A DNA stretch of 64,000 bases from VRUE01 sp963716735 (GCA_963716735.1 OY970321.1:2356001-2420000); one strand, 5' to 3'; shown: positions 39,224 to 48,349, counted from the stretch's first letter. Notes: generated by a model from the letters alone, not told the origin. Program-made: numbers and translations.

Positions 39224-39850
39224 ATGGCCAGCTTCCATGGAAGAAAACTCAAACAGGTCATCGACCCCACAGTGGCCAAAGCGTTTACGCACCCGCTGCG
39301 TGGTCACGTCTGGGTGACAATCTGTGAAAAGGGCATAGCCAGCCCAACGGAAATCGCCGACGAACTCGATCTCGACGTCTCGGACGTCAGCTATCACTTC
39401 CGGGAACTCAAGAAGCGGAACCTGATTCGGCTGGTTCGGACGGTTCAGCGCCGTGGCTTCGACGAGCACTTCTACGAGCCGGGCATGCCGGCTCTGCATT
39501 TCGATGACTTTGACTGGATGAAGATTCCAGCACCGATTCGGTCCACTTTCAGCGCCGACATGCTCAGGCAGATCATCGAGGAGTTGATCGATGCGCTCGA
39601 TGCGGGATCCCTCGATGCTCGTAGCCGCCACCTGAGCCAGAGCTGGCTACTGCTCGATGAGCGGGGCTGGAAGGAATTGATGCGCGCGGTGCAGGCAGCC
39701 CTCGATCGGATCCAAGCGATCCAGGAGCGTTCCGCCAGGCGCCGCGAGAAATCGACAGAGCCGGGCATTCCAGTCTCTGTCGTCCTGGCGTCCTTCGAGA
39801 CGGCCGCCAGCATCTCTCGTCGTGAGGCCGGTGGCACCACGGCGCTGTAG
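39224..39850 (+). CDS. Winged-helix regulator, DARxRHLS family, single unit
   Basis: 208 aa. ATG 39224 follows GGAGG. The winged helix is at about 12-85 (FTHPLRGHVWVTICEKGIA, VSDVSYHFRELKKRNLI). The wing ends EHFYEPGMPALHFDD. The helical C-terminal domain contains LDARSRHLSQS and LLLDERGW, the signature shared with 25930-27165 and 40906-41601. It is divergent from the ThiF-like gene with 181 bp between starts and could control it. The sensed signal is unknown. Confidence 0.75.
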   Translation: MASFHGRKLKQVIDPTVAKAFTHPLRGHVWVTICEKGIASPTEIADELDLDVSDVSYHFRELKKRNLIRLVRTVQRRGFDEHFYEPGMPALHFDDFDWMKIPAPIRSTFSADMLRQIIEELIDALDAGSLDARSRHLSQSWLLLDERGWKELMRAVQAALDRIQAIQERSARRREKSTEPGIPVSVVLASFETAASISRREAGGTTAL

Positions 39851-39856
39851 GGGCAG

Positions 39857-40567
39857 TCAGCTACTCAACTCGCGGGCGCGGGCAAGGACCCGATCGAGCA
39901 TCTCCTCGGTGAGGCGGCCGGTGAAGGTGTTCTGTTGGCTCGGGTGATAGCAGCCGATCAGCTTCCACTCGCCCACCTCCGCCTCGGCGCCGTGGCCGAA
40001 GCGGGGCTTGGGTCGGGGCGGTTCAGTGCCGAGCTCACGCAGTGCCCGCAGCGCCCCATCCCAGCCGAAGGCGCCCAGTGCGACGATCGTGCGGCAGTGA
40101 CCGAGCATGCTGAGCTCGCGGGCCAGGAAGGGGAGGCATCTGTCGCGCTCGGCCGGCTCCGGCCGGTTGGCGGGAGGCGCGCAGCGGACGACCGCGGTGA
40201 CGTAGGCGCCCCGCAGGCGAAGTCCGTCCTCTCGCCCGGTTGACTCGGCTTGGTTTGCGTAGCCGGCGCGCTGCAGGGCGGCATAGAGCCAGTCGCCCGA
40301 GCGGTCGCCGGTGAACATGCGACCGGTGCGATTGGCCCCGTGTGCGGCGGGAGCGAGGCCGACCAGCGCGAGTCGCGCGTCGGGGTCGCCGAAGCCGGCG
40401 ACAGGCTTGGCCCAGTACTTCTCGCCCTGAAAACGGCGTGGGGGCGCTGCCGCACTTGCCTCCCGCCACTCGACCAAGCGCGGGCAACGGCGGCAGGCAT
40501 GGATCTCCGCCTCGAGCCGCGCCAGCGATTGGTCTCCCGGTGGTGGACCTTGTGGCTTGGTGACCAT
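39857..40567 (-). CDS. Uracil-DNA glycosylase, family 5 (UDGb type)
   Basis: 236 aa. Motif A GLAPAAHGANRTGRMFTGD is the family-5 form and differs from family 4. Motif B is HPSQQNTF near the C-terminus. Cysteines in ACRRC at the N-terminus and two later cysteines should ligate the 4Fe-4S cluster. It removes uracil and other deaminated bases from DNA. The start is uncertain: ATG 40567 gives the usual length, and upstream in-frame starts add a non-conserved stretch. It is convergent with the winged-helix gene at 39224, 6 bp apart. Confidence 0.9.
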   Translation of the reverse strand: MVTKPQGPPPGDQSLARLEAEIHACRRCPRLVEWREASAAAPPRRFQGEKYWAKPVAGFGDPDARLALVGLAPAAHGANRTGRMFTGDRSGDWLYAALQRAGYANQAESTGREDGLRLRGAYVTAVVRCAPPANRPEPAERDRCLPFLARELSMLGHCRTIVALGAFGWDGALRALRELGTEPPRPKPRFGHGAEAEVGEWKLIGCYHPSQQNTFTGRLTEEMLDRVLARARELSS

Positions 40568-40905
40568 CGGCCCAAACTGAATCACGCGGGGCCCGCCCGT
40601 GAGTTGGGCGAGGCCCCGCAAAAGCTAGATGCTCTGCCTGAGCGCTTAGCCGAACTTGTGAAGTGAAAGCATCGGCACGACTGCCTCTGATGCGGCGATC
40701 TTCATCAACTTCACCCCCTCCTGATATCTCCCTTCGGACTCTCCCTGCGCTTTTGTGAGCGCATCCGGCGGACCTCTTGATTACTGGAGAAAGTTCCACT
40801 ATTTCGCAGATAGGAAGCGAATAGTCTTCATTTGGCCTGGAAAACCGCCTTTGTGATCAATACGATGGAGTGGTTAAGCCACCAGCAACGATCGGAGGAG
40901 TCGCT

Positions 40906-41601
40906 TTGCCCGCAAAGACCAAAACCACCAGGGGCAGCAAAAAAAGCAAGGGCAGGAACAAAGCCAAAAGAGGGGTGAACCAGGATCTGGTCAAATCCCT
41001 AGCCCACGAACTTCGCGCCGAGATTCTGGCGATCCTCAACGAACGGATGGCCAGCCCGAACGAACTGGCGAAGGAGCTTGGCGAAGGGCTGAGCCAGGTC
41101 AGCTACCACGTCAAAGTCCTCAAGGACTACAAAGTCATCACGCTGGTCAAAACCGAGCCTCGGCGTGGAGCGGTCGAGCACTACTACCGCGCTACCTCGC
41201 GAGCCTTCCTGACGGATCGGGACTGGCACGAGCTGCCCGACTCGGTTCGGGTGGGGATGAGCGCCGACCTGTTCCAGGCCGTCGTCGACGACGTAGTCGC
41301 GTCGATGGAGGGCGAGAAGTTCGATGACCGTGAGGATCGTCACCTGAGCTGGACGCCCATGATGCTCGATGAGCAGGCCTGGACGTCCCTGCAGAAGCTT
41401 CTCGGCGACACGCTCAAACAGGCGATGAAGCTCAACGCGGAAGCGGCAAAGCGCCTGGCCAAGTCGAAAGGGCCGGCGATCTCTTCGTCGATCGCGATGC
41501 TCGCCTACGAGGTTCCCGACACGGCGGCGAAGAAGCTGCCGAAGCGGAAAGCCAAAGCGGCGGGCAAAAAAGCCAAAGGCAAGGCAAAAGCCAGAAAGTA
41601 G
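40906..41601 (+). CDS. Winged-helix regulator of the same family with Lys/Ala-rich tails
   Basis: 231 aa from TTG 40906, chosen because GGAGGAG lies 6 nt upstream; a GTG at 40870 would add 12 residues. A very basic N-terminus (KTTRGSKKSKGRNKAKRG) precedes the winged helix (about 28-100: LAHELRAEILAIL, LSQVSYHVKVLKDYKVI). The C-terminal domain has FDDREDRHLSW and MMLDEQAW, a variant of the family signature. The C-terminus is histone-like (PKRKAKAAGKKAKGKAKARK). The basic ends should add non-specific DNA binding, so a nucleoid-type role is possible. Confidence 0.72.
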   Translation: MPAKTKTTRGSKKSKGRNKAKRGVNQDLVKSLAHELRAEILAILNERMASPNELAKELGEGLSQVSYHVKVLKDYKVITLVKTEPRRGAVEHYYRATSRAFLTDRDWHELPDSVRVGMSADLFQAVVDDVVASMEGEKFDDREDRHLSWTPMMLDEQAWTSLQKLLGDTLKQAMKLNAEAAKRLAKSKGPAISSSIAMLAYEVPDTAAKKLPKRKAKAAGKKAKGKAKARK

Positions 41602-41647
41602 TCGGGCCCGCCCGGCGCTCCCGGCGAGCCAGAGTCCATAGGCTTGC

Positions 41648-42193
41648 TTGCCTGTGGGCACCGATTCGTCAGCAGGTGGCTATGGCAGGCGGTGCGGCTT
41701 CGGCCGCGCCGCCTCCTTTTTGGCGATCGCCCTTGCGGCGATCGCGGTCGTCGCGAGCGGTTGCGGCGATAGTGGCCACGGCGCCGAGACCAATCCCGAA
41801 AAGGGCAGCGACGCGGAGATCCTCAACGAAGGCCTTGCCCGCGAGCTGACGCTGGTCGAGGCCTACACCCGGGGCAACGGCCTGCTGCGCGGTCCTGAGC
41901 GTGCGCTTGGACGGCAGCTGCGCGCCCAGGAGCAGGAATACGTCGACGCGCTGACCAAGGCGATCCGCGGGCTGGGTGGCGACACCGAAGCCGAGGCGGA
42001 AGAGCTCGACTTCAAGCGGGTGAAGGACCAGGCCACCTTCCTCGCTCTCGCCGCCGAGCTGGAGGCCGCTGCTCTCGACTTCTATGTAGACCAGGCCGCC
42101 CAGCTCTACACGGCGGCGCCGCGCACGCTTGACGCCTGGCTTGCCGCGGGTCACGGCGGGCACGTTGCCGCACTGCCGGACGGTGGGGGATGA
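41648..42193 (+). CDS. Lipoprotein with ferritin-like four-helix domain
   Basis: 181 aa (TTG 41648; GTG 41654 is equally possible). Signal sequence with an RR pair and lipobox ASGC. The mature part is mostly helical: SDAEILNEGLARELTLVEAYT, LRAQEQEYVDALTKAIRGLGG, LAAELEAAALDFYVDQAAQLY, in the manner of DUF4439/ferritin-like domain proteins of actinobacteria. Glu and His residues could bind metal but a full di-iron site is not evident. It ends 7 bp before the MMPL gene and is probably cotranscribed. Confidence 0.65.
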   Translation: MPVGTDSSAGGYGRRCGFGRAASFLAIALAAIAVVASGCGDSGHGAETNPEKGSDAEILNEGLARELTLVEAYTRGNGLLRGPERALGRQLRAQEQEYVDALTKAIRGLGGDTEAEAEELDFKRVKDQATFLALAAELEAAALDFYVDQAAQLYTAAPRTLDAWLAAGHGGHVAALPDGGG

Positions 42194-42200
42194 TGCCGGC

Positions 42201-44414
42201 ATGACCGCCCCTCTTTACGCGATCGGGCGCTTTTGCTCGCGGCATCACTGGCCGACGATCGCCGTCTGGCTGGTCATCGCCGTGGTCTTGGTGATCGTCG
42301 GCCAAGCGTCGGGGGACAAGACCAACGACAACCTCACCCTGCCCGGCACCGGTTCGACCAATGCGACCGAACTGCTGGAAGACAACCTGCCCGAACAGGC
42401 CTACGGCAGCAACCCGCTCGCCTTCGAATCGAAGGCAGGTCCGTTGACCGAACCGAAGTACGCCCGGGCGATCGAAGAAACCGCCAAGCGGCTGGCAGCC
42501 ATGAATGAGGTCAACTCGGCGATCAGCCCGCTCAGCAAGGAGGGCGCCGAAGCCGGTCTGTTGAGCAAAGACAAGACCGTTGCCTACATCCCTGTGATCC
42601 TCGGCGTCGGCCCGGGCGAACTGACCGAAGAGCAGGCCCAGGCGGTGCTGAACGCCGCCGCCCCGGCCGAGAAGGCGGGTCTCGAGACGTCGGTCGGCGC
42701 CTACGTCGGTCAGCAGCTCTCCAAGCCCGACACCGGGATCAGCGACGCGATCGGGATCGCCGCCGCGATCGTCATTCTGCTCTTCGCCTTCGGCACGGCG
42801 ACGGCGATGGTGATGCCGATCGGCTCGGCGATCATCGGCCTGGCGATCTCGCTCTCGGTCATTCGCCTGCTGGAGAACGCGATCGAAGTGCCGAGCGTCG
42901 CTGCGACCCTGGCGACGATGATCGGCCTCGGGGTCGGGATCGACTACGCCCTGTTCATCGTCACCCGCCACAAACTGCAGCTCGCCGAAGGGATGGAGCT
43001 GCGCGAGTCGATCGCTCGCGCCACCGCCACCGCGGGCGGCGCCGTCGTCTTCGCCGGCTTCACCGTGGTGATCGCGCTCTGCTCCCTCTCTTTCGCCGGC
43101 ATTCCCCTGGTCAGCACCCTCGGCTTCACCGCCGGGATCGCCGTCGTCGTCGCCGTCTGCGCCGCGGCGACTCTGCTGCCGGCGATGCTGGGTGCGCTCG
43201 GCCCGCACATCAACTCGATGCGCGTGCCCGGGACCAGCGCCGACTCGAACGACACCGAGCCGCACGGCTGGCGGAAATGGGCACGGGGCGTCGCCCGGCG
43301 GCCCTGGCGCTCGGCGCTGGCGGCGCTGGCCGTCCTCATCGTCTTGGCGCTGCCGATCTTCCAGCTCGAGCTCGGCCAAAACGACCTCAGCGCCCTGCCC
43401 AAGTCGACCACCGCCCGCCAGAACTACGACTCGCTGACGAAGGGCTTCGGGCCCGGCCTCAACGGACCGCTGCTGATCACGGGGCAGTTCAAGACGGCGC
43501 AGGAAGCCAAAAAAGTCCTGCCCGTCCTGGAGAGGCAAGTTGGCGCAGCCGGCGACGTCGCCGCTGTCTCCGAACCGACGCTCGACAAGACCGGCACGGT
43601 GGCGGTCTTCACGGTGATCGCCAAATCCGCGCCCTGGGCCGATGAGACCGTCAGCCTGGTCGAAGGGCTGCGCGATACGACGATCCCCGCGGCGCTGAGC
43701 GGCACCGGCGCTGCCGCCTACGTCGGCGGCCAGACCGCCGGCTACATCGACCTCGCCACGCAGATCAGCGACAAGCTGCCGCTGATGATCGCGATCGTCG
43801 TCGGGCTCAGCTTCATCGTCCTGCTGCTCGCCTTCCGCTCGCTACTGGTACCGGTCAAGGCGGCGGCAATGAACCTGCTCTCGGTTGCGGCAGCCTACGG
43901 CGTGGTGACGGCGGTCTTCCAGCTCGGTTGGGCGTCGTCGCTGATCGGCCTCGACCACTCGATCCCGATCGTCAGCTTCGTGCCATTGCTGATGTTCGCG
44001 ATCCTCTTCGGGCTCTCGATGGACTACGAGGTCTTCCTCCTGACCCAGATGCGCGAGCACTACCGCCAGAACAAAGACGAGAAGGAGGCGGTGATCGAAG
44101 GGCTGGCCAACACCGGGCGGGTGATCACGTCGGCGGCGGCGATCATGGTCTGCGTCTTCACCAGCTTCGTCCTCAACGGCAACCCGATCGTGAAGGAGTT
44201 CGGGGTGGGCCTTGCGGTGGCGATCGCGATCGACTCGACCCTGGTCCGCTGCCTGCTGGTGCCTGCCGTGATGGTCCTGCTCGGCCGCTGGGCCTGGTGG
44301 ATGCCGCGCTGGCTCGACCGCATCGTGCCTCACATCAGCATCGAGGGGGAGGACTTCTTCGCCAAGCGCGACGCCGAGCTCGCCACCGCGAAAGAGCCGG
44401 CGGGGAGCGCCTGA
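42201..44414 (+). CDS. MMPL/RND-superfamily transporter
   Basis: 737-aa membrane protein from ATG 42201. The topology is the MMPL pattern: one N-terminal helix, a large external domain (about 40-185), six helices (about 186-350; GLGVGIDYALFIVTRHK holds the characteristic G-DY pair), an internal loop, one helix near 385, a second external domain and five more helices (FGLSMDYEVFLLTQMREHY is the matching DY motif). The paired Asp-Tyr motifs couple transport to protons. Likely substrates are lipids or hydrophobic compounds. Next gene pgsA starts 5 bp after its stop, which suggests a link to envelope lipid metabolism. Confidence 0.9.
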   Translation: MTAPLYAIGRFCSRHHWPTIAVWLVIAVVLVIVGQASGDKTNDNLTLPGTGSTNATELLEDNLPEQAYGSNPLAFESKAGPLTEPKYARAIEETAKRLAAMNEVNSAISPLSKEGAEAGLLSKDKTVAYIPVILGVGPGELTEEQAQAVLNAAAPAEKAGLETSVGAYVGQQLSKPDTGISDAIGIAAAIVILLFAFGTATAMVMPIGSAIIGLAISLSVIRLLENAIEVPSVAATLATMIGLGVGIDYALFIVTRHKLQLAEGMELRESIARATATAGGAVVFAGFTVVIALCSLSFAGIPLVSTLGFTAGIAVVVAVCAAATLLPAMLGALGPHINSMRVPGTSADSNDTEPHGWRKWARGVARRPWRSALAALAVLIVLALPIFQLELGQNDLSALPKSTTARQNYDSLTKGFGPGLNGPLLITGQFKTAQEAKKVLPVLERQVGAAGDVAAVSEPTLDKTGTVAVFTVIAKSAPWADETVSLVEGLRDTTIPAALSGTGAAAYVGGQTAGYIDLATQISDKLPLMIAIVVGLSFIVLLLAFRSLLVPVKAAAMNLLSVAAAYGVVTAVFQLGWASSLIGLDHSIPIVSFVPLLMFAILFGLSMDYEVFLLTQMREHYRQNKDEKEAVIEGLANTGRVITSAAAIMVCVFTSFVLNGNPIVKEFGVGLAVAIAIDSTLVRCLLVPAVMVLLGRWAWWMPRWLDRIVPHISIEGEDFFAKRDAELATAKEPAGSA

Positions 44415-44419
44415 GTGGG

Positions 44420-45079
44420 ATGTTCCCGCTCAACCTGCCCAACGCGCTGACCCTACTGCGCATTCTCGCGGTCCCGGTAGTTGTCGTCGCGCTGCTCGGG
44501 GAGACGCCCAACGGCGACGAGCTCGCCGCCGCCGTCTTCGCCCTCGCCGCGTTGACGGACGGTCTCGACGGCTACTTCGCCCGCTCGCGCGACGCGGTCA
44601 CGACTTTCGGCAAACTGATGGACCCGCTCGCCGACAAGCTGCTGATCACGGCGGCTCTGGTTTCGCTGGTTTCGCTGAACCGGCTGCAAGCATGGGTGGC
44701 GATGGTGATCATCGCCCGTGAGATCGCGGTGACCGGGTTGCGGGCGATCGCCGCCGAGCGCGGGGTCGTGATCGCCGCCAGCTGGATGGGCAAGCTGAAG
44801 ACGGTGCTGCAGATCGCCGCCATATTCGCGCTGATCGCCGCCAACCCGGCCCCGACCTGGGTCAACGTGCTCGTCTATGTCGCCGTCGCGGCGACCGTGA
44901 TCAGCGGCGCCGACTACTTCTTGGGCCTGCGCAAGCGCCTCGAGGAAGAGCGCCTAGGAAGCCTGATGCGTCATTCAGTCGATCATGAAGTGGCGAAAAG
45001 CTGCGCACTTGAGACCGCCGCTGAGAAAGGCCGATTGCTCTGTGGCAAGGTCCTTCATAGGAAGGCTCGAGAGCAGTGA
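44420..45079 (+). CDS. pgsA: CDP-diacylglycerol-glycerol-3-phosphate 3-phosphatidyltransferase
   Basis: 219-aa membrane enzyme. The CDP-alcohol phosphotransferase motif DGLDGYFARS...GKLMDPLADK fits D-x2-DG-x2-AR-x8-G-x3-D-x3-D exactly (about 47-75). About five membrane helices. It makes phosphatidylglycerol phosphate, the precursor of phosphatidylglycerol and cardiolipin. IIAREIAVTGLRAIAAERG is typical of PgsA rather than other CDP-alcohol transferases. A C-terminal extension of about 35 residues (SLMRHSVDHEVAKSCALE...) is not usual. It follows the MMPL gene closely. Confidence 0.92.
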   Translation: MFPLNLPNALTLLRILAVPVVVVALLGETPNGDELAAAVFALAALTDGLDGYFARSRDAVTTFGKLMDPLADKLLITAALVSLVSLNRLQAWVAMVIIAREIAVTGLRAIAAERGVVIAASWMGKLKTVLQIAAIFALIAANPAPTWVNVLVYVAVAATVISGADYFLGLRKRLEEERLGSLMRHSVDHEVAKSCALETAAEKGRLLCGKVLHRKAREQ

Positions 45080-45190
45080 CTATCCCCGTCCAGGGACGGA
45101 GAATTTGCCGGGAAGCACCATCTCGTCGCCGACCTCTACATCGTCGAGGTCGGTCTCGTATGCGTACCGGTCGTTGATCAGCACCCTCAT
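45080..45190 (-). CDS. Very small protein downstream of folE2
   Basis: 36-aa frame with a good ribosome-binding site (GGAGG, 4 nt before ATG 45190), 26 bp downstream of folE2 on the same strand: MRVLINDRYAYETDL, then DDVEVGDEMVLPGKF. The beta-rich VEVGDEMVLP phrase resembles a small barrel turn. It directly abuts the pgsA stop on the other strand. Possibly a remnant of a longer protein or a genuine small protein. Confidence 0.45.
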   Translation of the reverse strand: MRVLINDRYAYETDLDDVEVGDEMVLPGKFSVPGRG

Positions 45191-45216
45191 CCGACCTCCT
45201 CATCACAGGAGCTGAA

Positions 45217-46224
45217 TTAAGAAGCCGGAGCCTCTAGCCACTCGCGCACGGTCGTGTGGTGGCGCTGGTGCTCGCCGTTCTCGAGCTCGGCACGCAGGTC
45301 GTCGAGCTTGCCGTAGCGCTCGGCGACGACGTTGTGGCGGTGGATCGTCTCCAGGTTCTCCTGGCGCGCCATCACGAACGCCTCGCCGGGCAGGTCCGGG
45401 TAGTCGACGGTGACGCGTCGCATCATCTCCCGCACACAGTCCTCGACGAAACGCGGCTGCGAGTGCGCTTTGGCGACAACCGCCAGCTCGTCGGGTCGCT
45501 TCATCAGCTCGTAGATCTCCGAGCTCATCGATTGCTCGACGATTCGCAGCAGCTCCGGGGCGTCGATCCAGGCCGGGCCGCCCTCCGGGCAGCCGATGTG
45601 GAGGGTGCCGATGCCGCGCTGGTTGTGGGTCGCGATCGGCACCGCCTCGATCGCCGCCTCGATCTGCTCGGCGTCGAAGCCGCGCTCGGCGAGCCGTTCG
45701 CGGGCGAGGCCGCCGACCATCTCCTGCGCGCAGGGGCAGGCGGTCATCCCCTGGGCCTGCACGCCGGTCAGCGTCCGCGTCCCCCGCAGGGAGTCGACCG
45801 CGGTGCCGAAGAGGACGTAGATCTCCTGGGTGCGCAGGCCGCTGGCTGGGGTCGTGACCGTCTCCGGGTAGCGCGCCGTGACCGAGACCTCGGCCCGCAG
45901 GCCGCCCTGGCGCTCGCGAACCCGCTGGGCGATGTGGGCCGCGAGTATCTCGGCGCGGAACGCCTCGCCGAGGACGACCTCGTCGATCGCCTCGCCGACG
46001 ACTTCCTCGAAGCGCGACATGTGAACCCCTGCCTGACGTGGCTCGAGGTCGACGAAGCACTCGAATTCGGCGTGGTAGAGATTCTCCGCGCCATCCGCCT
46101 TTACTCGGATCACCTTCTCGACCCCGGTCACGCCCACCCGCGAGAGACTCACCTGCGTCGCCGGCGTTCCCGACTGCACGTCGGGTGCGGAGGAGGGCAG
46201 TGGAGTGGTGGAAGGGGTTGCCAT
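45217..46224 (-). CDS. folE2: GTP cyclohydrolase I, FolE2/MptA type
   Basis: 335 aa. Diagnostic elements are LSRVGVTGVEKVI near the N-terminus, GVHMSRFEEVV, the metal-site GMTACPCAQEMV (around 160-170), and HNQRGIGTLHIGC. FolE2 enzymes tunnel-fold and form 7,8-dihydroneopterin triphosphate or its cyclic phosphate from GTP, feeding folate, queuosine or methanopterin-type pathways, using metals other than zinc. It is divergent from rpoD (46277), with 52 bp between starts. Confidence 0.93.
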   Translation of the reverse strand: MATPSTTPLPSSAPDVQSGTPATQVSLSRVGVTGVEKVIRVKADGAENLYHAEFECFVDLEPRQAGVHMSRFEEVVGEAIDEVVLGEAFRAEILAAHIAQRVRERQGGLRAEVSVTARYPETVTTPASGLRTQEIYVLFGTAVDSLRGTRTLTGVQAQGMTACPCAQEMVGGLARERLAERGFDAEQIEAAIEAVPIATHNQRGIGTLHIGCPEGGPAWIDAPELLRIVEQSMSSEIYELMKRPDELAVVAKAHSQPRFVEDCVREMMRRVTVDYPDLPGEAFVMARQENLETIHRHNVVAERYGKLDDLRAELENGEHQRHHTTVREWLEAPAS

Positions 46225-46276
46225 CGCCAGACGAAGCGTAGGCGATTTGCTCCCTATACTCCTGGAGGTCGGAGCG

Positions 46277-47455
46277 ATGGGGCCGGCCCCCGGGAGGGGT
46301 AAGGGTTGCAGCGGAGGCAGTGATATCGAGCCGTTGGAGACGGTTCCTCAGGGACTGAACCAGGATTCGGGCGAGCAGCCGGCGGGGCCACAGGAGCTCC
46401 AGTCGCTGGTTGCCCTCGGACGCGACCGCGGTTACCTCACCTTCGAGCAGATCGCCTCCACACTGGAGGAGGTGGAGGTGACCAAGGAGCAGGTCGCCGG
46501 CCTCCACGCTCACCTGGTCGAGCATGGCGTCGAAGTGATCGCCGAGGACGGCGTCAGCGCTTACAAAGAGCAGCGCGCCGAATCCACCAACGGCCAGGGG
46601 CGCAAAGGGGAGCTGGACCTCACGGTGGAACCCAGCCTCGACTCGCTGCGGCTGTACCTGCGCTCGATCGGGCGGGTCGACCTGCTCACCGCCGCCCAGG
46701 AGGTCGAACTGGCGAAGCGGATCGAGCGTGGCGACATGATCGCCAAGCGGCAGATGGTCGAGGCCAACCTGCGGCTCGTCGTCTCGATCGCGAAAGGCTA
46801 TCTGGGCCGCGGGCTGAGCTTCCTCGACCTGATCCAGGAGGGCTCGCTGGGCTTGATCCGCGCAGTCGAGAAGTTCGACTACAGGCGCGGTTACAAGTTC
46901 TCCACCTACGCGACCTGGTGGATCCGGCAGGCGGTGACCCGGGCGATCGCCGACAAGGCGCGGACGATCCGCATCCCCGTGCACATGGTCGAGAAGCTGA
47001 ACCGCGTCGCCCATGTCGAGCGCCAGCTGGTGCAGCGCTTCGGCCGCGAGCCCGAGCCGGCCGAGATCGCCGAGGAGCTGCGCTGGCCGCTGGCCGAAGT
47101 GAGGGAGATCCTCCGCGTCGCCCAGCTGCCGGTCTCGCTGGAGAAACCGGTGGGTGACGAGGATGACTCCGAGCTCGGCGACTTCGTCGCCGACGACACG
47201 GTCGCCGAGCCATTCGAAGAGGCAAGCGAACACATGCAGAAGGAGGGCGTGCGTAAGGCGCTCTCCGCGCTCCCCGAGCGCGAGCGCCAGGTGATCGAGC
47301 TGCGCTACGGCCTCACCGGGCTGGAGCCGCTGACGCTCGAGGAGGTCGGCAACACCTTTGGGGTCACCCGCGAGCGGATCCGCCAGATCGAGAACAACAC
47401 GCTGAAGAAACTCCAGCATCTCCCCGAGGCCCAAATGCTCCGCGAAGCAAGCTGA
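46277..47455 (+). CDS. rpoD: Primary RNA polymerase sigma factor (RpoD/SigA)
   Basis: 392 aa. Region 1.1 lies at about 38-90 (GRDRGYLTFEQIASTLEE), region 1.2 at about 118-150 (DSLRLYLRSIGRVDLLTAAQE), region 2 with DLIQEGSLGLIRAVEKFDYRRG and FSTYATWWIRQA, region 3 and region 4 with ERERQVIELRYGL and EEVGNTFGVTRERIRQIENN, where RERIRQIE contacts the -35 element. The RpoD signature sequences are complete, so this is a housekeeping-class factor and not an alternative sigma. ATG 46277 follows GGAG, and an upstream ATG gives a poor extension. Confidence 0.93.
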   Translation: MGPAPGRGKGCSGGSDIEPLETVPQGLNQDSGEQPAGPQELQSLVALGRDRGYLTFEQIASTLEEVEVTKEQVAGLHAHLVEHGVEVIAEDGVSAYKEQRAESTNGQGRKGELDLTVEPSLDSLRLYLRSIGRVDLLTAAQEVELAKRIERGDMIAKRQMVEANLRLVVSIAKGYLGRGLSFLDLIQEGSLGLIRAVEKFDYRRGYKFSTYATWWIRQAVTRAIADKARTIRIPVHMVEKLNRVAHVERQLVQRFGREPEPAEIAEELRWPLAEVREILRVAQLPVSLEKPVGDEDDSELGDFVADDTVAEPFEEASEHMQKEGVRKALSALPERERQVIELRYGLTGLEPLTLEEVGNTFGVTRERIRQIENNTLKKLQHLPEAQMLREAS

Positions 47456-47492
47456 CGACGTTTCCGACTCGTCAGGGGGCATACTGCGGGCC

Positions 47493-47954
47493 GTGCCTTC
47501 CGGAGACAAGTTCTATTCGCGTGCGTCGCAGAGGATGGGGGCGACCGGCTTGCGTTGGGTTGGCAAGCTCAACATCCCTCTCTACAGGCTTTCGGGGGGG
47601 CGCATCGGTGGTCGGATCAACCAGGCTCCGGTGCTGCTGCTGACCACGACCGGCCGCAAGTCCGGGCAGGCACGGACCGCCCCGGTCGTCTACCTGGCCG
47701 ACGGCGAGAACATGGTCGTGATCGGCTCCAACGCCGGCCACAACCGCACTCCCGCCTGGTCACTCAACTTGAAGGCCAACCCGGAGGCCGAGGTCGAGGT
47801 GGGGCGTGAGCGCCGGCCGGTGCGGGCGCGGGTGGCGGAGGGCGACGAGCGGGCGGACCTCTGGCGCAAGCACAACGAGCAGTACTCGGGCTTCGACGAA
47901 TACGAGGCGCGGACCAACCGCGACATCGCCCTCTTCGTCCTCGAGCCTCGCTGA
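47493..47954 (+). CDS. DUF385/F420-type deazaflavin-dependent oxidoreductase
   Basis: 153 aa of the split-barrel DDN family: LLLTTTGRKSGQARTAPVVY, MVVIGSNAGHNRTPAWSLNLKANPEAEVEV. The GRKSGxxRxxP and GxxxxPxWxxNLxAxP blocks bind coenzyme F420 (or in some relatives another cofactor). The substrate is unknown. GTG 47493, 37 bp after rpoD. Supports an F420-using actinobacterium. Confidence 0.9.
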   Translation: MPSGDKFYSRASQRMGATGLRWVGKLNIPLYRLSGGRIGGRINQAPVLLLTTTGRKSGQARTAPVVYLADGENMVVIGSNAGHNRTPAWSLNLKANPEAEVEVGRERRPVRARVAEGDERADLWRKHNEQYSGFDEYEARTNRDIALFVLEPR

Positions 47955-47968
47955 CGTAGAGTTTGACG

Positions 47969-48349
47969 ATGGCCGCGCCGCACCCATTCCGCCTCGCCGT
48001 CGAGGCCAAGGACCTGGAGGCGGCCGAGGCGACGCTGCGCGAGGACGTCGTCCTGCACAGCCCGATCCTCTTCCGCGGCTTCGAGGGCCGCGACGTGGTC
48101 GCCCAGGTGCTCACCCACGTCGCCGCCACCCTGGAGGACTTCCGCTACCTCGACGAGCTCGCCGACGAGCGCACTGTCGTCCTGCGCTTCAAAGCCCGCG
48201 TCGGCGACCGCGAGCTGGAGGGCATCGACTTCCTCGAGCTCGACGAGCAGGGCCTGGTGAAGGAGCTGACCGTCTTCATGCGCCCGATGTCGGCGCTGAA
48301 CGCCTTCAACGAGCAGATGGCCGCCCGCCTCGGCGTCACCCCGGGTTGA
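47969..48349 (+). CDS. NTF2/SnoaL-like small protein
   Basis: 126 aa with the cone-fold pattern: HPFRLAVEAKDLEAAEATLREDVVLHSPI, FEGRDVVAQVLTHV, then strands RTVVLRFKARVG, LEGIDFLELDEQGLVKELTVFMRP. These proteins are isomerases, dehydratases or binding proteins, and no catalytic residue can be assigned. It starts 14 bp after the DUF385 gene and converges with the nuclease gene, overlapping it by 14 bp at the 3' ends. Confidence 0.75.
   Translation: MAAPHPFRLAVEAKDLEAAEATLREDVVLHSPILFRGFEGRDVVAQVLTHVAATLEDFRYLDELADERTVVLRFKARVGDRELEGIDFLELDEQGLVKELTVFMRPMSALNAFNEQMAARLGVTPG

Noticed and set aside
45203..47509. 768-codon open frame on the minus strand
   Set aside because: It is antisense to rpoD over most of its length; such long shadow frames are normal at this GC content.
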